A stretch of DNA of 64,000 nt from Algoriphagus alkaliphilus (lineage in GTDB: Bacteria; Bacteroidota; Bacteroidia; Cytophagales; Cyclobacteriaceae): positions 26,572-90,571 of the forward strand of contig NZ_FMXE01000020.1 of the NCBI RefSeq assembly GCF_900103735.1. The letters run 5' to 3'. Shown in pieces: positions 1 to 9,091 of the stretch. The notes under the pieces were generated by a model. That model was not told where the DNA came from and did no database searches. It saw only the letters and a program-made list of their open reading frames with translations. The first letter of the stretch is position 1, and each line of letters opens with the position of its first letter. The position numbers and the translations under genes were made by a program.

Positions 1-2
1 TG

Positions 3-683
3 CTTTGTGTTAGCCTTTTCGCCTGTAGCCCTAGTGAGGAAGAATTGCTGAAAGTAGGACTGGAAAAAATGGATACGCAAGCTTGGCCAGAGGCGGTGAC
101 TTATTTTGATCAGCTTTTGGAGAAAAATCCAGCCAATGCAACCGCCTTAAATGCAAAAGGTGTCGCACTTTTTCAGCAAGGGAAAATTCAGGAAGCGATT
201 CCGGTTTTTGATTTGGCGATTCAGGCCGATTCCACTAGTTACAAAGCTTGGTTTAATCGCGGAAATGCCAAAATGGAGATGGAAAACTACAAAGCCGCTC
301 TCGCAGATTTCAATATTGCCACGGCATTGGATGCAACGCAAACAGATATTTATTTCAATCGGGGTACAGCGCTCCTGAATATGGAAGAGTACGAAGATGC
401 ACTATTGGATTTTCAGACCGTACTTCAAAACAATCCAAACCAAGCAGAGGCTCAATTTAGAAAAGCGAAAGCCGAATTGGGAATGAACGATCCGATACAT
501 GGTTTGGAATCCCTTACCAATACCGTAAATCTCGACCCTAAAAATGCAGAAGCCTACTACCTCCTTGGTATTACTCGCATGAGTGCTTTGGGGCAGAAAA
601 ATGAAGGTTGTGCAGATTTGAAAATGGCACTTTCGCTGGGCTATGCCGAGGCACAGACTTGGATTACAGATTTTTGTGAATAA
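3..683 (+). CDS. TPR-repeat lipoprotein (5' end outside window)
   Basis: The reading frame is open from the left edge, so the start codon lies upstream of the window. The first visible residues form the end of a lipoprotein signal (LCVSLFAC), with a lipobox ending at Cys encoded at 24-26, so the mature protein should be membrane-anchored. The rest is a run of about five tetratricopeptide repeats with the usual pattern of small and aromatic residues (for example AKGVALFQQGKIQEAIPVF and FNRGNAKMEMENYKAALADF). TPRs are protein-interaction scaffolds and no enzymatic motif is visible. Its TAA stop directly abuts the ATG of the sua5-like gene, so the two are probably co-transcribed. The partner is unknown. 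Confidence 0.85.
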   Translation, partial: LCVSLFACSPSEEELLKVGLEKMDTQAWPEAVTYFDQLLEKNPANATALNAKGVALFQQGKIQEAIPVFDLAIQADSTSYKAWFNRGNAKMEMENYKAALADFNIATALDATQTDIYFNRGTALLNMEEYEDALLDFQTVLQNNPNQAEAQFRKAKAELGMNDPIHGLESLTNTVNLDPKNAEAYYLLGITRMSALGQKNEGCADLKMALSLGYAEAQTWITDFCE

Positions 684-1646
684 ATGGCGGAAATCGGAAA
701 AGATATTGAAAAGGCAAAACAACTTTTAGAGGAAAGAGACTTAGTTGCGATTCCTACTGAGACCGTCTATGGTTTGGCCGGAAATGCGCTGGATGCGGAA
801 GCCGTGGCTTTGATTTTTGAAACCAAAAACCGCCCCTCATTTGATCCATTGATCCTGCATACTTCCTCGATTGAGCGCGTGGAGGATTTTGTGGAATCCT
901 TTCCTGAAAAGCTTAAAATGCTGGCAGAAAATTTTTGGCCGGGACCATTGACTTTGCTTTTGCCGCGCAAACCGATTGTTCCCGATTTGGTGACTTCGGG
1001 TTTGGATCGGGTGGCTGTTCGGGTTCCGAAGCATCCCCTGACCTTGGCTTTGTTGGAATCCCTTGATTTCCCTTTGGCAGCACCGAGTGCCAATCCATTT
1101 GGATACATCAGCCCGACTGCGCCAGCTCATGTGGCCGCTCAGTTGGGTGAAAAGATTCCGTACATTCTCGACGGGGGTGCTTGTGAAGTGGGTTTGGAAA
1201 GCACGATTGTGGGATTGGAGGAAGATGAAATTGTGGTCTATCGATTGGGAGGATTGGAGGTTTCGGAAATCGAAAAGATTGTGGGTCCAGTCATAATAAA
1301 AGATCATAGCTCCAGTAATCCTCAGGCTCCCGGACTTCTGGAAAGTCACTATGCGCCTAGAAAACCTTTTATTTTAGGGGATCTGAGGCAATTGATAGCT
1401 GAAAATATAGAGGCAAAAAGCAATTTCGCCGTCCTGAGCTATTCTGATTATTTCCCCGGGATCTTACCAGGAAATCAGATTGCCTTAAGCCCAAATAAAA
1501 ACCTTCACGAAGCAGCTAAAAATCTGTTTGCAGCCATGCGAAAGCTGGATGAAGGAAATTCAGCTGTGATTTTGGCGGAATTGATGCCTGAGGTTGGGCT
1601 TGGAAGGGCGATCAATGACCGGCTTAGAAGAGCGGCTGTCAAATAG
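684..1646 (+). CDS. L-threonylcarbamoyladenylate synthase (Sua5/TsaC type)
   Basis: Makes threonylcarbamoyl-AMP from threonine, bicarbonate and ATP, the first step of the t6A37 modification of ANN-decoding tRNAs, in the cytoplasm. Residues about 8-190 form the YrdC domain with the opening motif IPTETVYGLAGNA and the later SAPSANPFGYISPT. Residues about 205-318 form the extra Sua5 domain, after the linker region SSNPQAPGLLESHYAPRKP typical of long Sua5 proteins. The length (320 aa) fits Sua5 rather than the short TsaC. The ATG immediately follows the stop of the TPR lipoprotein gene, suggesting coupling. I do not use a symbol because both tsaC and sua5 are in use. Confidence 0.93.
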   Translation: MAEIGKDIEKAKQLLEERDLVAIPTETVYGLAGNALDAEAVALIFETKNRPSFDPLILHTSSIERVEDFVESFPEKLKMLAENFWPGPLTLLLPRKPIVPDLVTSGLDRVAVRVPKHPLTLALLESLDFPLAAPSANPFGYISPTAPAHVAAQLGEKIPYILDGGACEVGLESTIVGLEEDEIVVYRLGGLEVSEIEKIVGPVIIKDHSSSNPQAPGLLESHYAPRKPFILGDLRQLIAENIEAKSNFAVLSYSDYFPGILPGNQIALSPNKNLHEAAKNLFAAMRKLDEGNSAVILAELMPEVGLGRAINDRLRRAAVK

Positions 1647-1700
1647 TTAGCAGTTCCGAGTCACAGTCTCAATGATCAGTTCGCAATTGTCAGGTTGACA

Positions 1701-1733
1701 CTTCGACTTCGCTCAGTGTGACAAAAGTCGAAG
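1701..1733. repeat. Intergenic inverted repeat with TTCGACTTCGCTCAGTGTGAC-type core
   Basis: Nine-base arms CTTCGACTT (1701-1709) and AAGTCGAAG (1725-1733) are separated by 15 bases. The core resembles short repeats I recall as scattered between genes in Bacteroidota and other genomes. It lies between sua5 and pgk and is not followed by a T-run, so it is not an obvious terminator. Confidence 0.5.
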
Positions 1734-1939
1734 CCCAGTGAAGTTTGCTGTCTCAGTTTTCAATTAGCAATTTTTCAATTTTTGAATTTTTCAATATTTC
1801 AATCAAAACAATCGATTACGAAATCCAAATTCAAAGAATTCCCAAATTGATCCTTAGAAATGGCCGGATTTTGCCCGAAATTGGCTTAAATTCAGGCTCT
1901 TTTTAAGAGAAATCTTTCAAAACCCATTAAACAAATCCT

Positions 1940-3139
1940 ATGAGTTCTACTGTAAAAAATGTCGATAGCCTGAGTTTTGCAGGTAAAAAAGCCCTTGTCC
2001 GAGTGGACTTCAATGTCCCTTTGAATGAAGATTTCACCGTTTCTGATGATACCAGAATTCAGGCAGCAGTGCCCAGTATCAAAAAAATTCTGAACGATGG
2101 AGGATCAGCCATTCTGATGTCTCACCTGGGTCGTCCCAAAGGAGGTCCTGAGGAAAAATATTCCTTAAAACACATCATTTCAGCTGTTGAAGCGGCATTG
2201 GGAACTCCGGTTCAGTTTTCATCTGATTGTATCGGAGCAGAGGCGGAAAGTAAAGCCGCAGCTTTGAAGGCAGGAGAAGTATTGTTGCTGGAAAATCTTC
2301 GATTCTACAAAGAGGAAGAAAAGGGTGATAAAGATTTTGCTGGGAAGTTGGCGAAACTGGGCGATGTCTATGTGAATGACGCCTTCGGAACTGCTCATAG
2401 AGCGCATGCTTCCACAGCGGTGATTGCGGAGTTTTTCAAAGAAAAAGTTGCCGGATACCTGATGGAATCGGAATTGACGAATGCGGATAAGGTTCTGGGC
2501 AATCCTGAGCGGCCTTACACTGCTATTATGGGCGGGGCCAAAATCGCCGATAAAATTCTGATCATCGAGCGATTGTTGGATGTGGTCGATAACCTGATCA
2601 TCGGAGGCGGAATGTCCTATACTTTTGCAAAAGCACAGGGTGGATCAATCGGGAATTCCCTTTTGGAAGCTGATAAGATGGATTTTGTATTGGAGTTGAT
2701 GGAAAAAGCAAAGGCTAAAGGAGTGAATCTGATTCTTCCTTTGGATACGGTGATTGCCGATGACTTTTCAAATACAGCCAATCAGGGTATGGCCAACAGC
2801 GGTGAAATTCCTGATGGATGGATGGGTTTGGATATCGGGCCAAAAACCCGTGAACTCTTCGGAAAAACAATTTTGGAGTCCAAAACTGTACTTTGGAACG
2901 GTCCAATGGGGGTTTTTGAGATGGAGTCTTTTGACAAAGGCACTAAAGCAATCGCAGAGTATGTGGCTGAAGCTACCCGAAATGGAGCTTTCTCGTTGAT
3001 CGGTGGTGGTGATTCGGCTGCTGCGGTCAACAAGTTTGGCTACACCGATCAGGTTTCCTACGTTTCCACAGGCGGTGGCGCATTGCTTGAGCACATGGAA
3101 GGCAAAGTGCTTCCCGGAGTAGCTGCCTTGGCAGAGTGA
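1940..3139 (+). CDS. pgk: Phosphoglycerate kinase
   Basis: Glycolytic enzyme that transfers the acyl phosphate of 1,3-bisphosphoglycerate to ADP, giving ATP and 3-phosphoglycerate. At 399 aa it has the family length. Visible motifs are RVDFNVP (residues 21-27), the substrate-binding [38 protein letters not shown], the [11 protein letters not shown] stretch and the C-terminal nucleotide-binding [13 protein letters not shown]. The N-terminal domain binds 3-phosphoglycerate and the C-terminal domain binds nucleotide. The ATG at 1940 gives a start just before the conserved first strand. The gene stands alone, with a 293-base upstream gap and a hairpin terminator about 55 bases downstream, so it is likely monocistronic. 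Confidence 0.98.
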   Translation: MSSTVKNVDSLSFAGKKALVRVDFNVPLNEDFTVSDDTRIQAAVPSIKKILNDGGSAILMSHLGRPKGGPEEKYSLKHIISAVEAALGTPVQFSSDCIGAEAESKAAALKAGEVLLLENLRFYKEEEKGDKDFAGKLAKLGDVYVNDAFGTAHRAHASTAVIAEFFKEKVAGYLMESELTNADKVLGNPERPYTAIMGGAKIADKILIIERLLDVVDNLIIGGGMSYTFAKAQGGSIGNSLLEADKMDFVLELMEKAKAKGVNLILPLDTVIADDFSNTANQGMANSGEIPDGWMGLDIGPKTRELFGKTILESKTVLWNGPMGVFEMESFDKGTKAIAEYVAEATRNGAFSLIGGGDSAAAVNKFGYTDQVSYVSTGGGALLEHMEGKVLPGVAALAE

Positions 3140-3152
3140 TTTGTCACCAATG

Positions 3153-3183
3153 GACCTGTCAGGTTTTTAAAACCTGACAGGTC
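3153..3183. repeat. Perfect 15+1+15 palindrome, probable dispersed intergenic repeat
   Basis: The arms GACCTGTCAGGTTTT and AAAACCTGACAGGTC are perfect inverted repeats around one T. Sequences of this ACCTGTCAGGTTTT type are, to my recollection, widespread intergenic palindromes in Bacteroidota genomes. It lies just ahead of the pgk terminator and is distinct from it. Confidence 0.75.
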
Positions 3184-3194
3184 TGGAATAAAAA

Positions 3195-3222
3195 AAGTCT
3201 CGCTTTCGGGCGGGACTTTTTT
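3195..3222 (+). terminator. pgk terminator
   Basis: GC-rich hairpin AGTCTCGC / GCGGGACT (one T-G wobble) with a TTTCGG loop, followed by a run of six T. It is located 56 bases after the pgk stop. Confidence 0.85.
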
Positions 3223-3236
3223 GTTTTAGGCTTATA

Positions 3237-3271
3237 AAACTTTTCCAAAGTTTTGAACTTTGGAAAAGTTT
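3237..3271. repeat. Perfect 16-bp inverted repeat (ACTTTTCCAAAGTT type)
   Basis: The arms AAACTTTTCCAAAGTT (3237-3252) and AACTTTGGAAAAGTTT (3256-3271) are perfect complements around TTG. It is the second long perfect palindrome in the pgk downstream gap and looks like another member of a dispersed palindrome class. It could also end transcription of the minus-strand gene that stops at 3288. Confidence 0.7.
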
Positions 3272-3287
3272 AAAATTCCGGGATAGT

Positions 3288-4136
3288 TTAAAAAACCACT
3301 TCGGCCAGCACCGGAAAGTGATCTGAAGGGTATTTTTTCCCATAATTGTCTGTCAGAATCCCATGCCTGATGACCTGTATTTTTCCCTGAATAAAGATAT
3401 GATCGATGATCCCATCAGGCATTTTGTTCCAATCAAAGCTATTGAAAGTCCCTTTTGGACCATAAGCAGGGATTTTTGAAACCAATCGGGCATCTTTCCA
3501 GCTTGGATCTGAGGTGATAGTAGCATAAGCCGGATTCTCCGGTGTGACATTAAAATCTCCCATCAGGATGACAGGAAGATTTTTGGTGTTGATTTCTTTG
3601 ACTTTGGCGACAAGAAGTTTGCTGCTTTCTTCGCGTGCCTGCTGACCGATATGATCGTAGTGGACATTGAAGACGTAGAATTTTTTACCTTTCTTATCTT
3701 TGAATCTGCCCCAGGTACAGATTCTGTTGAGGGCGGCATCCCAGCCTTTGCTTGGACTGTCAGGGGTGGGAGAAAGCCAAAAAGTACCCGAATCTTCCAG
3801 CTGATACTGTTTGGGATCATAGTGAATGGGGGAGAATTCTCCTTTTTCCTTCCCGTCATCCCGTCCGACTCCGATTGATAAGTAGCCCAATCCCTCATTG
3901 ATTTGTTTCAATTGATGAACGAGTGTTTCCTGCGTCCCAAACAGGCTGATTTGGTGGAATTGGATCAGGCTTACCACATGAGGCAATCGGTCTTTCCAGA
4001 GATTTCCTTCATCTCCGGGATTATCCCAGCGAATATTGAATGTGGCGATCCGGTGACTTTGTGCCAGCAGATTTTCTGAAAAACCAAAAATCAGGGTGAT
4101 TGTCAACAACAGGGTGGAAAATGTCTTTTGAAACAT
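3288..4136 (-). CDS. Secreted endonuclease/exonuclease/phosphatase (EEP) family hydrolase
   Basis: A 282-residue protein with an N-terminal signal peptide (hydrophobic LLLTITLIFGF, likely cleavage after LLAQ near residue 26), then a complete EEP fold. Visible metal-site and catalytic motifs are TFNIRWDN (Asn), GTQETL (Glu), NVHYDHIG, MGDFNVTPENPAY (Asp/Asn) and the final SDHFPVLAEV (Asp-His pair). The family uses Mg2+ to cleave phosphodiesters or phosphomonoesters. The substrate cannot be told from sequence, and secreted Bacteroidota members are usually annotated only as family proteins. It is convergent with pgk and divergent from the flavin reductase gene. Confidence 0.9.
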   Translation of the reverse strand: MFQKTFSTLLLTITLIFGFSENLLAQSHRIATFNIRWDNPGDEGNLWKDRLPHVVSLIQFHQISLFGTQETLVHQLKQINEGLGYLSIGVGRDDGKEKGEFSPIHYDPKQYQLEDSGTFWLSPTPDSPSKGWDAALNRICTWGRFKDKKGKKFYVFNVHYDHIGQQAREESSKLLVAKVKEINTKNLPVILMGDFNVTPENPAYATITSDPSWKDARLVSKIPAYGPKGTFNSFDWNKMPDGIIDHIFIQGKIQVIRHGILTDNYGKKYPSDHFPVLAEVVF

Positions 4137-4288
4137 AAATCAGGAACTATTTCGTGGAAAATGGCTTAAACTGTTTAAAGTTGCATGGTAAATTGAATAT
4201 ATGAAATCGAGCGCATCGAAAATGTTACAATAGGATTGTTTTTTACCTTGCGAGATTCCATGTGACCAATAAAAACAATTAAAATCAC

Positions 4289-5182
4289 ATGAAAACCTTT
4301 TATCCCAAAGACCTGAGTACAGCCGAAGTCCAGAATTTACTTCAGGGTGCAGTGACACCCCGACCGATAGCTTTTGCAAGTACAGTGGACAAAGCTGGAA
4401 ACGTGAATCTGAGTCCGTTTAGTTTTTTCAACATGTTCAGTGCCAATCCTCCGATTCTGATTTTTTCGCCCTCCCGAAGAGTGCGGGATAATTCTACCAA
4501 GCACACGCTCGAAAATGTCCTGGAAGTTCCCGAAGTGGTGATTCATATCGTCGGTTTCGATCGGGTAGAGCAGATGTCATTGGCCAGTACCGAATATCCA
4601 AAAGGGGTAAATGAATTTGAAAAAGCAGGACTTACTCCAGTCAAGTCAGATTTGATTGCGCCGCCACGGGTAAAAGAAGCGGCGGTTGCCCTGGAATGCA
4701 AAGTAAATGAAGTGAAGTCTTTGGGCATTGAAGGTGGTGCGGGAAATCTTGTTATCTGTGAGGTGGTAGCGATTCATATCAATGAATCTGTTTTGGATGA
4801 AAAAGGAGCCATCGATCCGTTCAGGTTAAGTCCTGTGGCAAGGTTGGGCGGAAGTTGGTATTCCAGAATCACTCCGGATTCGCTTTTTCAGATCCCCAAA
4901 CCGCTTACAAATCTGGGAATTGGGGTAGATCAGATTCCAGGGGAGATCCGAAACAGTCCTATTTTGACCGGGAACAACTTGGGTAGACTGGGCAATGTGA
5001 TGGAATTACCGACCGTAGATGAAGTCATTGAGTTTTCGAATTCAGAAGAAATCCGGGAAATGCGAATTCGGTTTAAAAATGATCCGGAGTCTTGGATTGA
5101 CCACCTTCACCTTAGAGCAAAGGAGGAACTTGAAAGTGGAAATGTTTCTACTGCGTGGAAATACCTTCTGCAGAAGCAATAA
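4289..5182 (+). CDS. Flavin reductase-like FMN-binding protein
   Basis: A cytoplasmic protein of 297 aa. The first about 200 residues match the flavin reductase-like split beta-barrel, with VTPRPIAFASTVD, NLSPFSFFNMFSANPPILIFSPSRR and the later GGAGNLVICEVV. Such proteins bind FMN and reduce flavin or act as flavin-dependent oxidoreductases. The C-terminal about 100 residues (after WYSRITPDSLFQIPKP) are an extension commonly seen in Bacteroidota homologues, with no function I recognise. It has no signal peptide. It is monocistronic, with a strong hairpin terminator immediately downstream. Confidence 0.88.
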   Translation: MKTFYPKDLSTAEVQNLLQGAVTPRPIAFASTVDKAGNVNLSPFSFFNMFSANPPILIFSPSRRVRDNSTKHTLENVLEVPEVVIHIVGFDRVEQMSLASTEYPKGVNEFEKAGLTPVKSDLIAPPRVKEAAVALECKVNEVKSLGIEGGAGNLVICEVVAIHINESVLDEKGAIDPFRLSPVARLGGSWYSRITPDSLFQIPKPLTNLGIGVDQIPGEIRNSPILTGNNLGRLGNVMELPTVDEVIEFSNSEEIREMRIRFKNDPESWIDHLHLRAKEELESGNVSTAWKYLLQKQ

Positions 5183-5654
5183 AAAAACGCTCCAAGATTT
5201 TTGATTCTTGGAGCGTTCGATTTTTAGTCCGGATTTTTCATGTGTTTATAATTTGTTTTTTAGCTGTCACATGGAATGCCCTTTTATAATCATTCCCCTG
5301 TGTGATCCCGTACCTACGGGATCATGGGCATTTCATCTGTTTATAATTGATTTTTTATGGTCAGATGGAATCTCGCATGGTTGATAATCATCCCAGCGTT
5401 TGACTTTTTAGTCATGCCTGTCCGCCCCAAGCAAGCTCGATTTCAATAAATCAATCGGTTTTTACCAGGATATGCGGATATCCAAATTTGAATTATACTT
5501 AATATACATATACTGAACTTTGCCAGTAGTATTTGATCAGACTTAAAATTACCTGAAAAGACCAAATGTTAGGCTTCATCGGACATCGGACACCCGACAT
5601 CCGGCCCAATGGAGTTATTAAATTTGCTTCCTGACAGTATTGTGTTTAATCAGA
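5183..5654. other. 472-bp intergenic stretch with a duplicated segment and palindromes
   Basis: No convincing gene here. It contains the terminator at 5186-5217 and two diverged copies of a segment of about 60 bases (about 5238-5298 and 5331-5393; shared GTTTATAATT, then a run of T, then CA[C/G]ATGGAAT and ATAATCAT[T/C]CC). A 9-bp perfect hairpin GATCCCGTA/TACGGGATC lies at 5304-5323 between them. At about 5577-5605 there is a short internally repetitive GGACATCGGACACCCGACATCCGG stretch. Confidence 0.6.
5186..5217 (+). terminator. Terminator of the flavin reductase gene
   Basis: A 12-bp perfect stem AACGCTCCAAGA / TCTTGGAGCGTT around an 8-base loop, followed within a few bases by a T-rich stretch. 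It starts three bases after the stop codon. Confidence 0.85.
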
Positions 5655-7421
5655 TTACTTAATCACGATATCCTGGGGCATTCTCACCTGAATACCCTGA
5701 TAGTTTTGAAGCTGTTTAACTTTCTCGATCAGGTGGAAATTTTCTCCCAACTGAGCCTGCAGAATTCTTGCCTGTACTTTATCACCAAAGGAGCTGAACA
5801 ATTCCTCAACCCATGTTTTTTTCGCAGGGTAGTACACTACGCGATAATCGTCTCCTGCATCAATTTTTCCTGCAGCAATCTCAATGGCGGTATTCAATCC
5901 ACCGAGTACGTCAACCAATCCTCTTTCCTTAGCCTGCGTACCGGTCCAAACACGCCCTGAAGCCACTTTTTTCACCGAATCAGGATGCATTCCGCGACCT
6001 TCCGCCACTCTTGAGATGAAGGTCTCATAGCCATCTTCGATACTTGACTGGATGATGGTTTTTTCGACTTCCATAAGTTCACGCGTAGGATTCATGAAAT
6101 CAGACAGCTGACCTGTTTTAACGACATCCGTGGTCACCCCGAGCTTTTCATTCAGTAATCCTTTGACATTGAACCACAAGCCGAAAATCCCGATCGAGCC
6201 AGTGATGGTATTGGGCTGTGCCACAATGGTGTCGGCAGGAGCGGAGATGTAATATCCTCCTGAGGCTGCCACTTCGCCCATGGACACGATTAGGGGCTTT
6301 GCCTTTTTAGCCTCCGTCATCTCTCTCCAGATGACATCTGAAGCTACAATGGAGCCTCCTGGGGAATTCACCCGAAGGACAATGGCTTTGATATCATCAT
6401 CTTTTCTGGCCTTTCGGATTTCCTTTGCAAACTTTTCAGAACTGATGACACCTTCCGCATTTCCCCCGACGATGTCGCCTTCGGCTATGATTACTGCTAT
6501 GCGGTTTTTGGAAGTGATATTTTTGGATTTCACTACAGATCCGAGATCTGTGGCGTTTATTGTAGAAATGTCATCGTCTTTTTCCAATCCGAGTTTTTCA
6601 CGCAACTTGGCATGTACTTGATCTTCATACGCCAAGGCAGTGGCCAACTTATAAGTCACCGCATCCTGGGGCTTTCGAATAAGCATTTCCTTGTTGATCT
6701 TTTGCAGACTGTCCAAGGCAATTCCACGGGATTCAGCAATTTGTGCAACCGCCAGATTATTCATATCGTCGAGAAAAAATTGTGTCTGAAGTCTGTTTTC
6801 TTCGCTCATTTTTGTCAAAATAAAAGGCTCCACGGCACTTTTAAATTCACCGACCCGGAATACTTCCGGCTTGATTCCCGCTTTTTCGAAGAGTCCTTTG
6901 AAAAATATTCCTTCGGTTGAAAAACCGTTGAAATCAATTGCTCCCAGCGGATTCAGGTAAATTTCGTCTGCAACGGAAGCCAAAAAATAACCCCCTTCGC
7001 TGTAGGCTTCGTCATAGGCGACGATGAATTTTCCGGATTCTTTGAAGTCGAGAAATGCTTCTCTGAGTTCCAATAAATTTGCCTGACCTGCCATAATAAG
7101 ACCAACATTCAAGTATATTCCTTTGATACTTTCGTTGGTTTTAGCTTCAGAAATAGCCCTTTTTAAATTGATCAAACCGGCGCTCATATCGGGGCCAAAA
7201 GGATTTCCAAATGCACCCAAATCGAGCTTATCTTCAGCGGTTCTTTCTACGAGAGTCCTCCCATTCAAATTCAAATGAAGAATGGAATTTTCTTTTACAG
7301 TCACTTTTTGATCCGAAGAGGCTGCAATCATTCCGATGATTCCAAAGAAAATGAGTGTACTTAGGATGGTAAAAATGAAAAGGCCGACGATCACGGCCAG
7401 TACATTGCCTAGAAATTTCAT
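5655..7421 (-). CDS. sppA: Signal peptide peptidase SppA, 67K type
   Basis: Membrane-bound serine/lysine-dyad protease that degrades cleaved signal peptides. At 588 aa it is the long, internally duplicated form. One N-terminal membrane anchor (FLGNVLAVIVGLFIFTILSTL) is followed by two S49 peptidase domains. The catalytic lysine is visible in GEFKSAVEPF in the first half, and the nucleophilic serine in EVAASGGYYISAPAD in the second half, as in the E. coli enzyme. The upstream conserved LRVNSPGGSI oxyanion segment is also present. The ATG at 7421 lies just before the membrane anchor. It is divergent from folK, with a 68-bp shared gap. Confidence 0.96.
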   Translation of the reverse strand: MKFLGNVLAVIVGLFIFTILSTLIFFGIIGMIAASSDQKVTVKENSILHLNLNGRTLVERTAEDKLDLGAFGNPFGPDMSAGLINLKRAISEAKTNESIKGIYLNVGLIMAGQANLLELREAFLDFKESGKFIVAYDEAYSEGGYFLASVADEIYLNPLGAIDFNGFSTEGIFFKGLFEKAGIKPEVFRVGEFKSAVEPFILTKMSEENRLQTQFFLDDMNNLAVAQIAESRGIALDSLQKINKEMLIRKPQDAVTYKLATALAYEDQVHAKLREKLGLEKDDDISTINATDLGSVVKSKNITSKNRIAVIIAEGDIVGGNAEGVISSEKFAKEIRKARKDDDIKAIVLRVNSPGGSIVASDVIWREMTEAKKAKPLIVSMGEVAASGGYYISAPADTIVAQPNTITGSIGIFGLWFNVKGLLNEKLGVTTDVVKTGQLSDFMNPTRELMEVEKTIIQSSIEDGYETFISRVAEGRGMHPDSVKKVASGRVWTGTQAKERGLVDVLGGLNTAIEIAAGKIDAGDDYRVVYYPAKKTWVEELFSSFGDKVQARILQAQLGENFHLIEKVKQLQNYQGIQVRMPQDIVIK

Positions 7422-7489
7422 ACATGTATTATTTGAATTCGAAAATTGCCCATTTTAATTCACCTTTACAATTGTAAAAGTGACAAGCG

Positions 7490-7975
7490 ATGCAAACTGA
7501 GGTTGTGTTAAGTTTAGGAGGAAACAAAGGTGATCGGGAAAAGTTGCTTTTTCGTGCCATTGAGGGATTAAATGATCATTTTCAATTGCTGAAAGTTTCC
7601 AAAATCTTCGAAACCTCAGCTTGGGGTGGAGTTGCCAAAGGGGATTTTTTGAATCAACTTGTCATCATTTCTACCGAATTCGAACCAGAGGATGTACTCG
7701 AAATCATTCGGGAGATTGAGACCAACCTGGGCCGCACTCGAGAAGAACCTTGGGGAGATAGAACCATGGACATTGATATCTTATATTATGGTGAGAAAGT
7801 TATTAATACTGGAAAGCTGGTAATCCCACATCCATTTATTGAAGATCGCAGGTTTGTATTGGTTCCTTTGGCTGAGGTGTTACCTAAGAAAGAACATCCG
7901 ATTTCAGGAAAAAATACCTTGAGGATGCTCGAAGAATGTAATGATTTGAGCCAGGTGAAAATCTGGAAAAAATAG
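7490..7975 (+). CDS. folK: 6-hydroxymethyl-7,8-dihydropterin pyrophosphokinase
   Basis: Folate biosynthesis: transfers pyrophosphate from ATP to 6-hydroxymethyldihydropterin. The length (161 aa) is typical. Visible motifs are SLGGNKGDRE at the N-terminus, the metal/ATP-binding WGDRTMDIDILYYG and the C-terminal IPHPFIEDRRFVLVPLAE. Cytoplasmic. It is divergent from sppA and convergent with fabD. The hairpin downstream has its T-run on the fabD side, so folK itself has no clear terminator. Confidence 0.97.
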   Translation: MQTEVVLSLGGNKGDREKLLFRAIEGLNDHFQLLKVSKIFETSAWGGVAKGDFLNQLVIISTEFEPEDVLEIIREIETNLGRTREEPWGDRTMDIDILYYGEKVINTGKLVIPHPFIEDRRFVLVPLAEVLPKKEHPISGKNTLRMLEECNDLSQVKIWKK

Positions 7976-7991
7976 CATCCTTTTTTTATTC

Positions 7992-8020
7992 AAAAAAAAT
8001 CCCGCCACTTAGGCGGGATT
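7992..8020 (-). terminator. fabD terminator
   Basis: Hairpin AATCCCGCC / GGCGGGATT (7998-8006 with 8012-8020). Read on the minus strand it is followed by a run of eight T. It lies nine bases past the fabD stop. Confidence 0.85.
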
Positions 8021-8028
8021 CACTGTTC

Positions 8029-8904
8029 TTAGATACTTGAAACCTCAGCTTCCGGATGGATTTTTTTCACCAACCCCTGAAGTACTTTTCCCGGACCACA
8101 TTCTACAAACTGCGTTGCACCGTCTTTGACCATATTTTGCACCGACTGAGTCCACTTGACCGGGGCAGTAAGTTGCATGATCAGATTTTTCTTGATTTCA
8201 TTCACATCGGATACTGCTGTGGTGCTTACATTTTGGTAAACCGGGCAGATCGGTGTAGTAAAGTGAGTTTCCTCGATGGCTTTCTGGAGTTTTTCACGGG
8301 CAGTTTCCATCAGAGGGGAGTGGAATGCACCTCCGACGGGCAGGGGTAGGGCCCGCTTGGCACCTGCTGCCTTCATTTTTTCACATGCGAGTTCAATTCC
8401 TTTGATAGAGCCCGAAATCACCAACTGCCCCGGACAATTGTAATTCGCCGGAACGACAATCTCATCCTTGAATTCCGAACAGATTTCTTCCACTTTTTCA
8501 TCAGGCAGTCCGAGGATAGCCGCCATAGTTGATGGGTTGATTTCACAAGCTTCCTGCATCGCCAGAGCACGTTGATAAACCAGCTTTAATCCGTCTTCAA
8601 AGGCGAGGGTTCCATTGGCTACCAATGCAGAGAATTCACCCAATGAATGCCCTGCCACCATTTCCGGAGCAAAATCAGGAGTGGTCTTGGCAAGTATGAC
8701 CGAGTGGAGAAAAATAGCCGGTTGCGTTACTTTGGTTTGCTTGAGCGTTTCATCTGTTCCTTCAAACATGATTTCTGTGATCCTAAACCCCAGAATCTCA
8801 TTGGCTTTTTCAAAAAGGGATTTTGCATCAGGGTTTTCTTCATAAAGGGACTTCCCCATGCCTGGGAATTGGGCGCCTTGGCCCGGAAAAACAAATGCTT
8901 TCAT
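8029..8904 (-). CDS. fabD: Malonyl CoA-acyl carrier protein transacylase
   Basis: Loads malonyl groups from CoA onto acyl carrier protein for fatty acid synthesis. It is 291 aa, the normal length. The N-terminal FPGQGAQFPGMG motif, the nucleophile elbow GHSLGEFSALVANG and the catalytic histidine context GGAFHSPLM are all present, with the C-terminal VECGPGKVLQGL. The start at 8904 gives MKAFVFPGQGAQ, the usual N-terminus. Unlike the fab clusters of Proteobacteria it stands alone, with its own terminator. Confidence 0.97.
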   Translation of the reverse strand: MKAFVFPGQGAQFPGMGKSLYEENPDAKSLFEKANEILGFRITEIMFEGTDETLKQTKVTQPAIFLHSVILAKTTPDFAPEMVAGHSLGEFSALVANGTLAFEDGLKLVYQRALAMQEACEINPSTMAAILGLPDEKVEEICSEFKDEIVVPANYNCPGQLVISGSIKGIELACEKMKAAGAKRALPLPVGGAFHSPLMETAREKLQKAIEETHFTTPICPVYQNVSTTAVSDVNEIKKNLIMQLTAPVKWTQSVQNMVKDGATQFVECGPGKVLQGLVKKIHPEAEVSSI

Positions 8905-9091
8905 TCGTTAATTTTTGGTTCGTGGCAAATATAAGTCTTTTCTACTTTTCACTTTTTCTGGAGTTACTCAGGGAGCTTCGAACCACAAAAATTATTTCAA
9001 GTTAATTTCAATTTCATTCATAAAAATAATTAATGGTTAACAGATAAAATATAAATAAAAATTATAAAAATCTACGTCGGACTTTTGCGGC

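Noticed and set aside
837..1349. 170-residue minus-strand frame
   Set aside because: Antisense shadow of the Sua5 gene; composition lacks any domain or signal.
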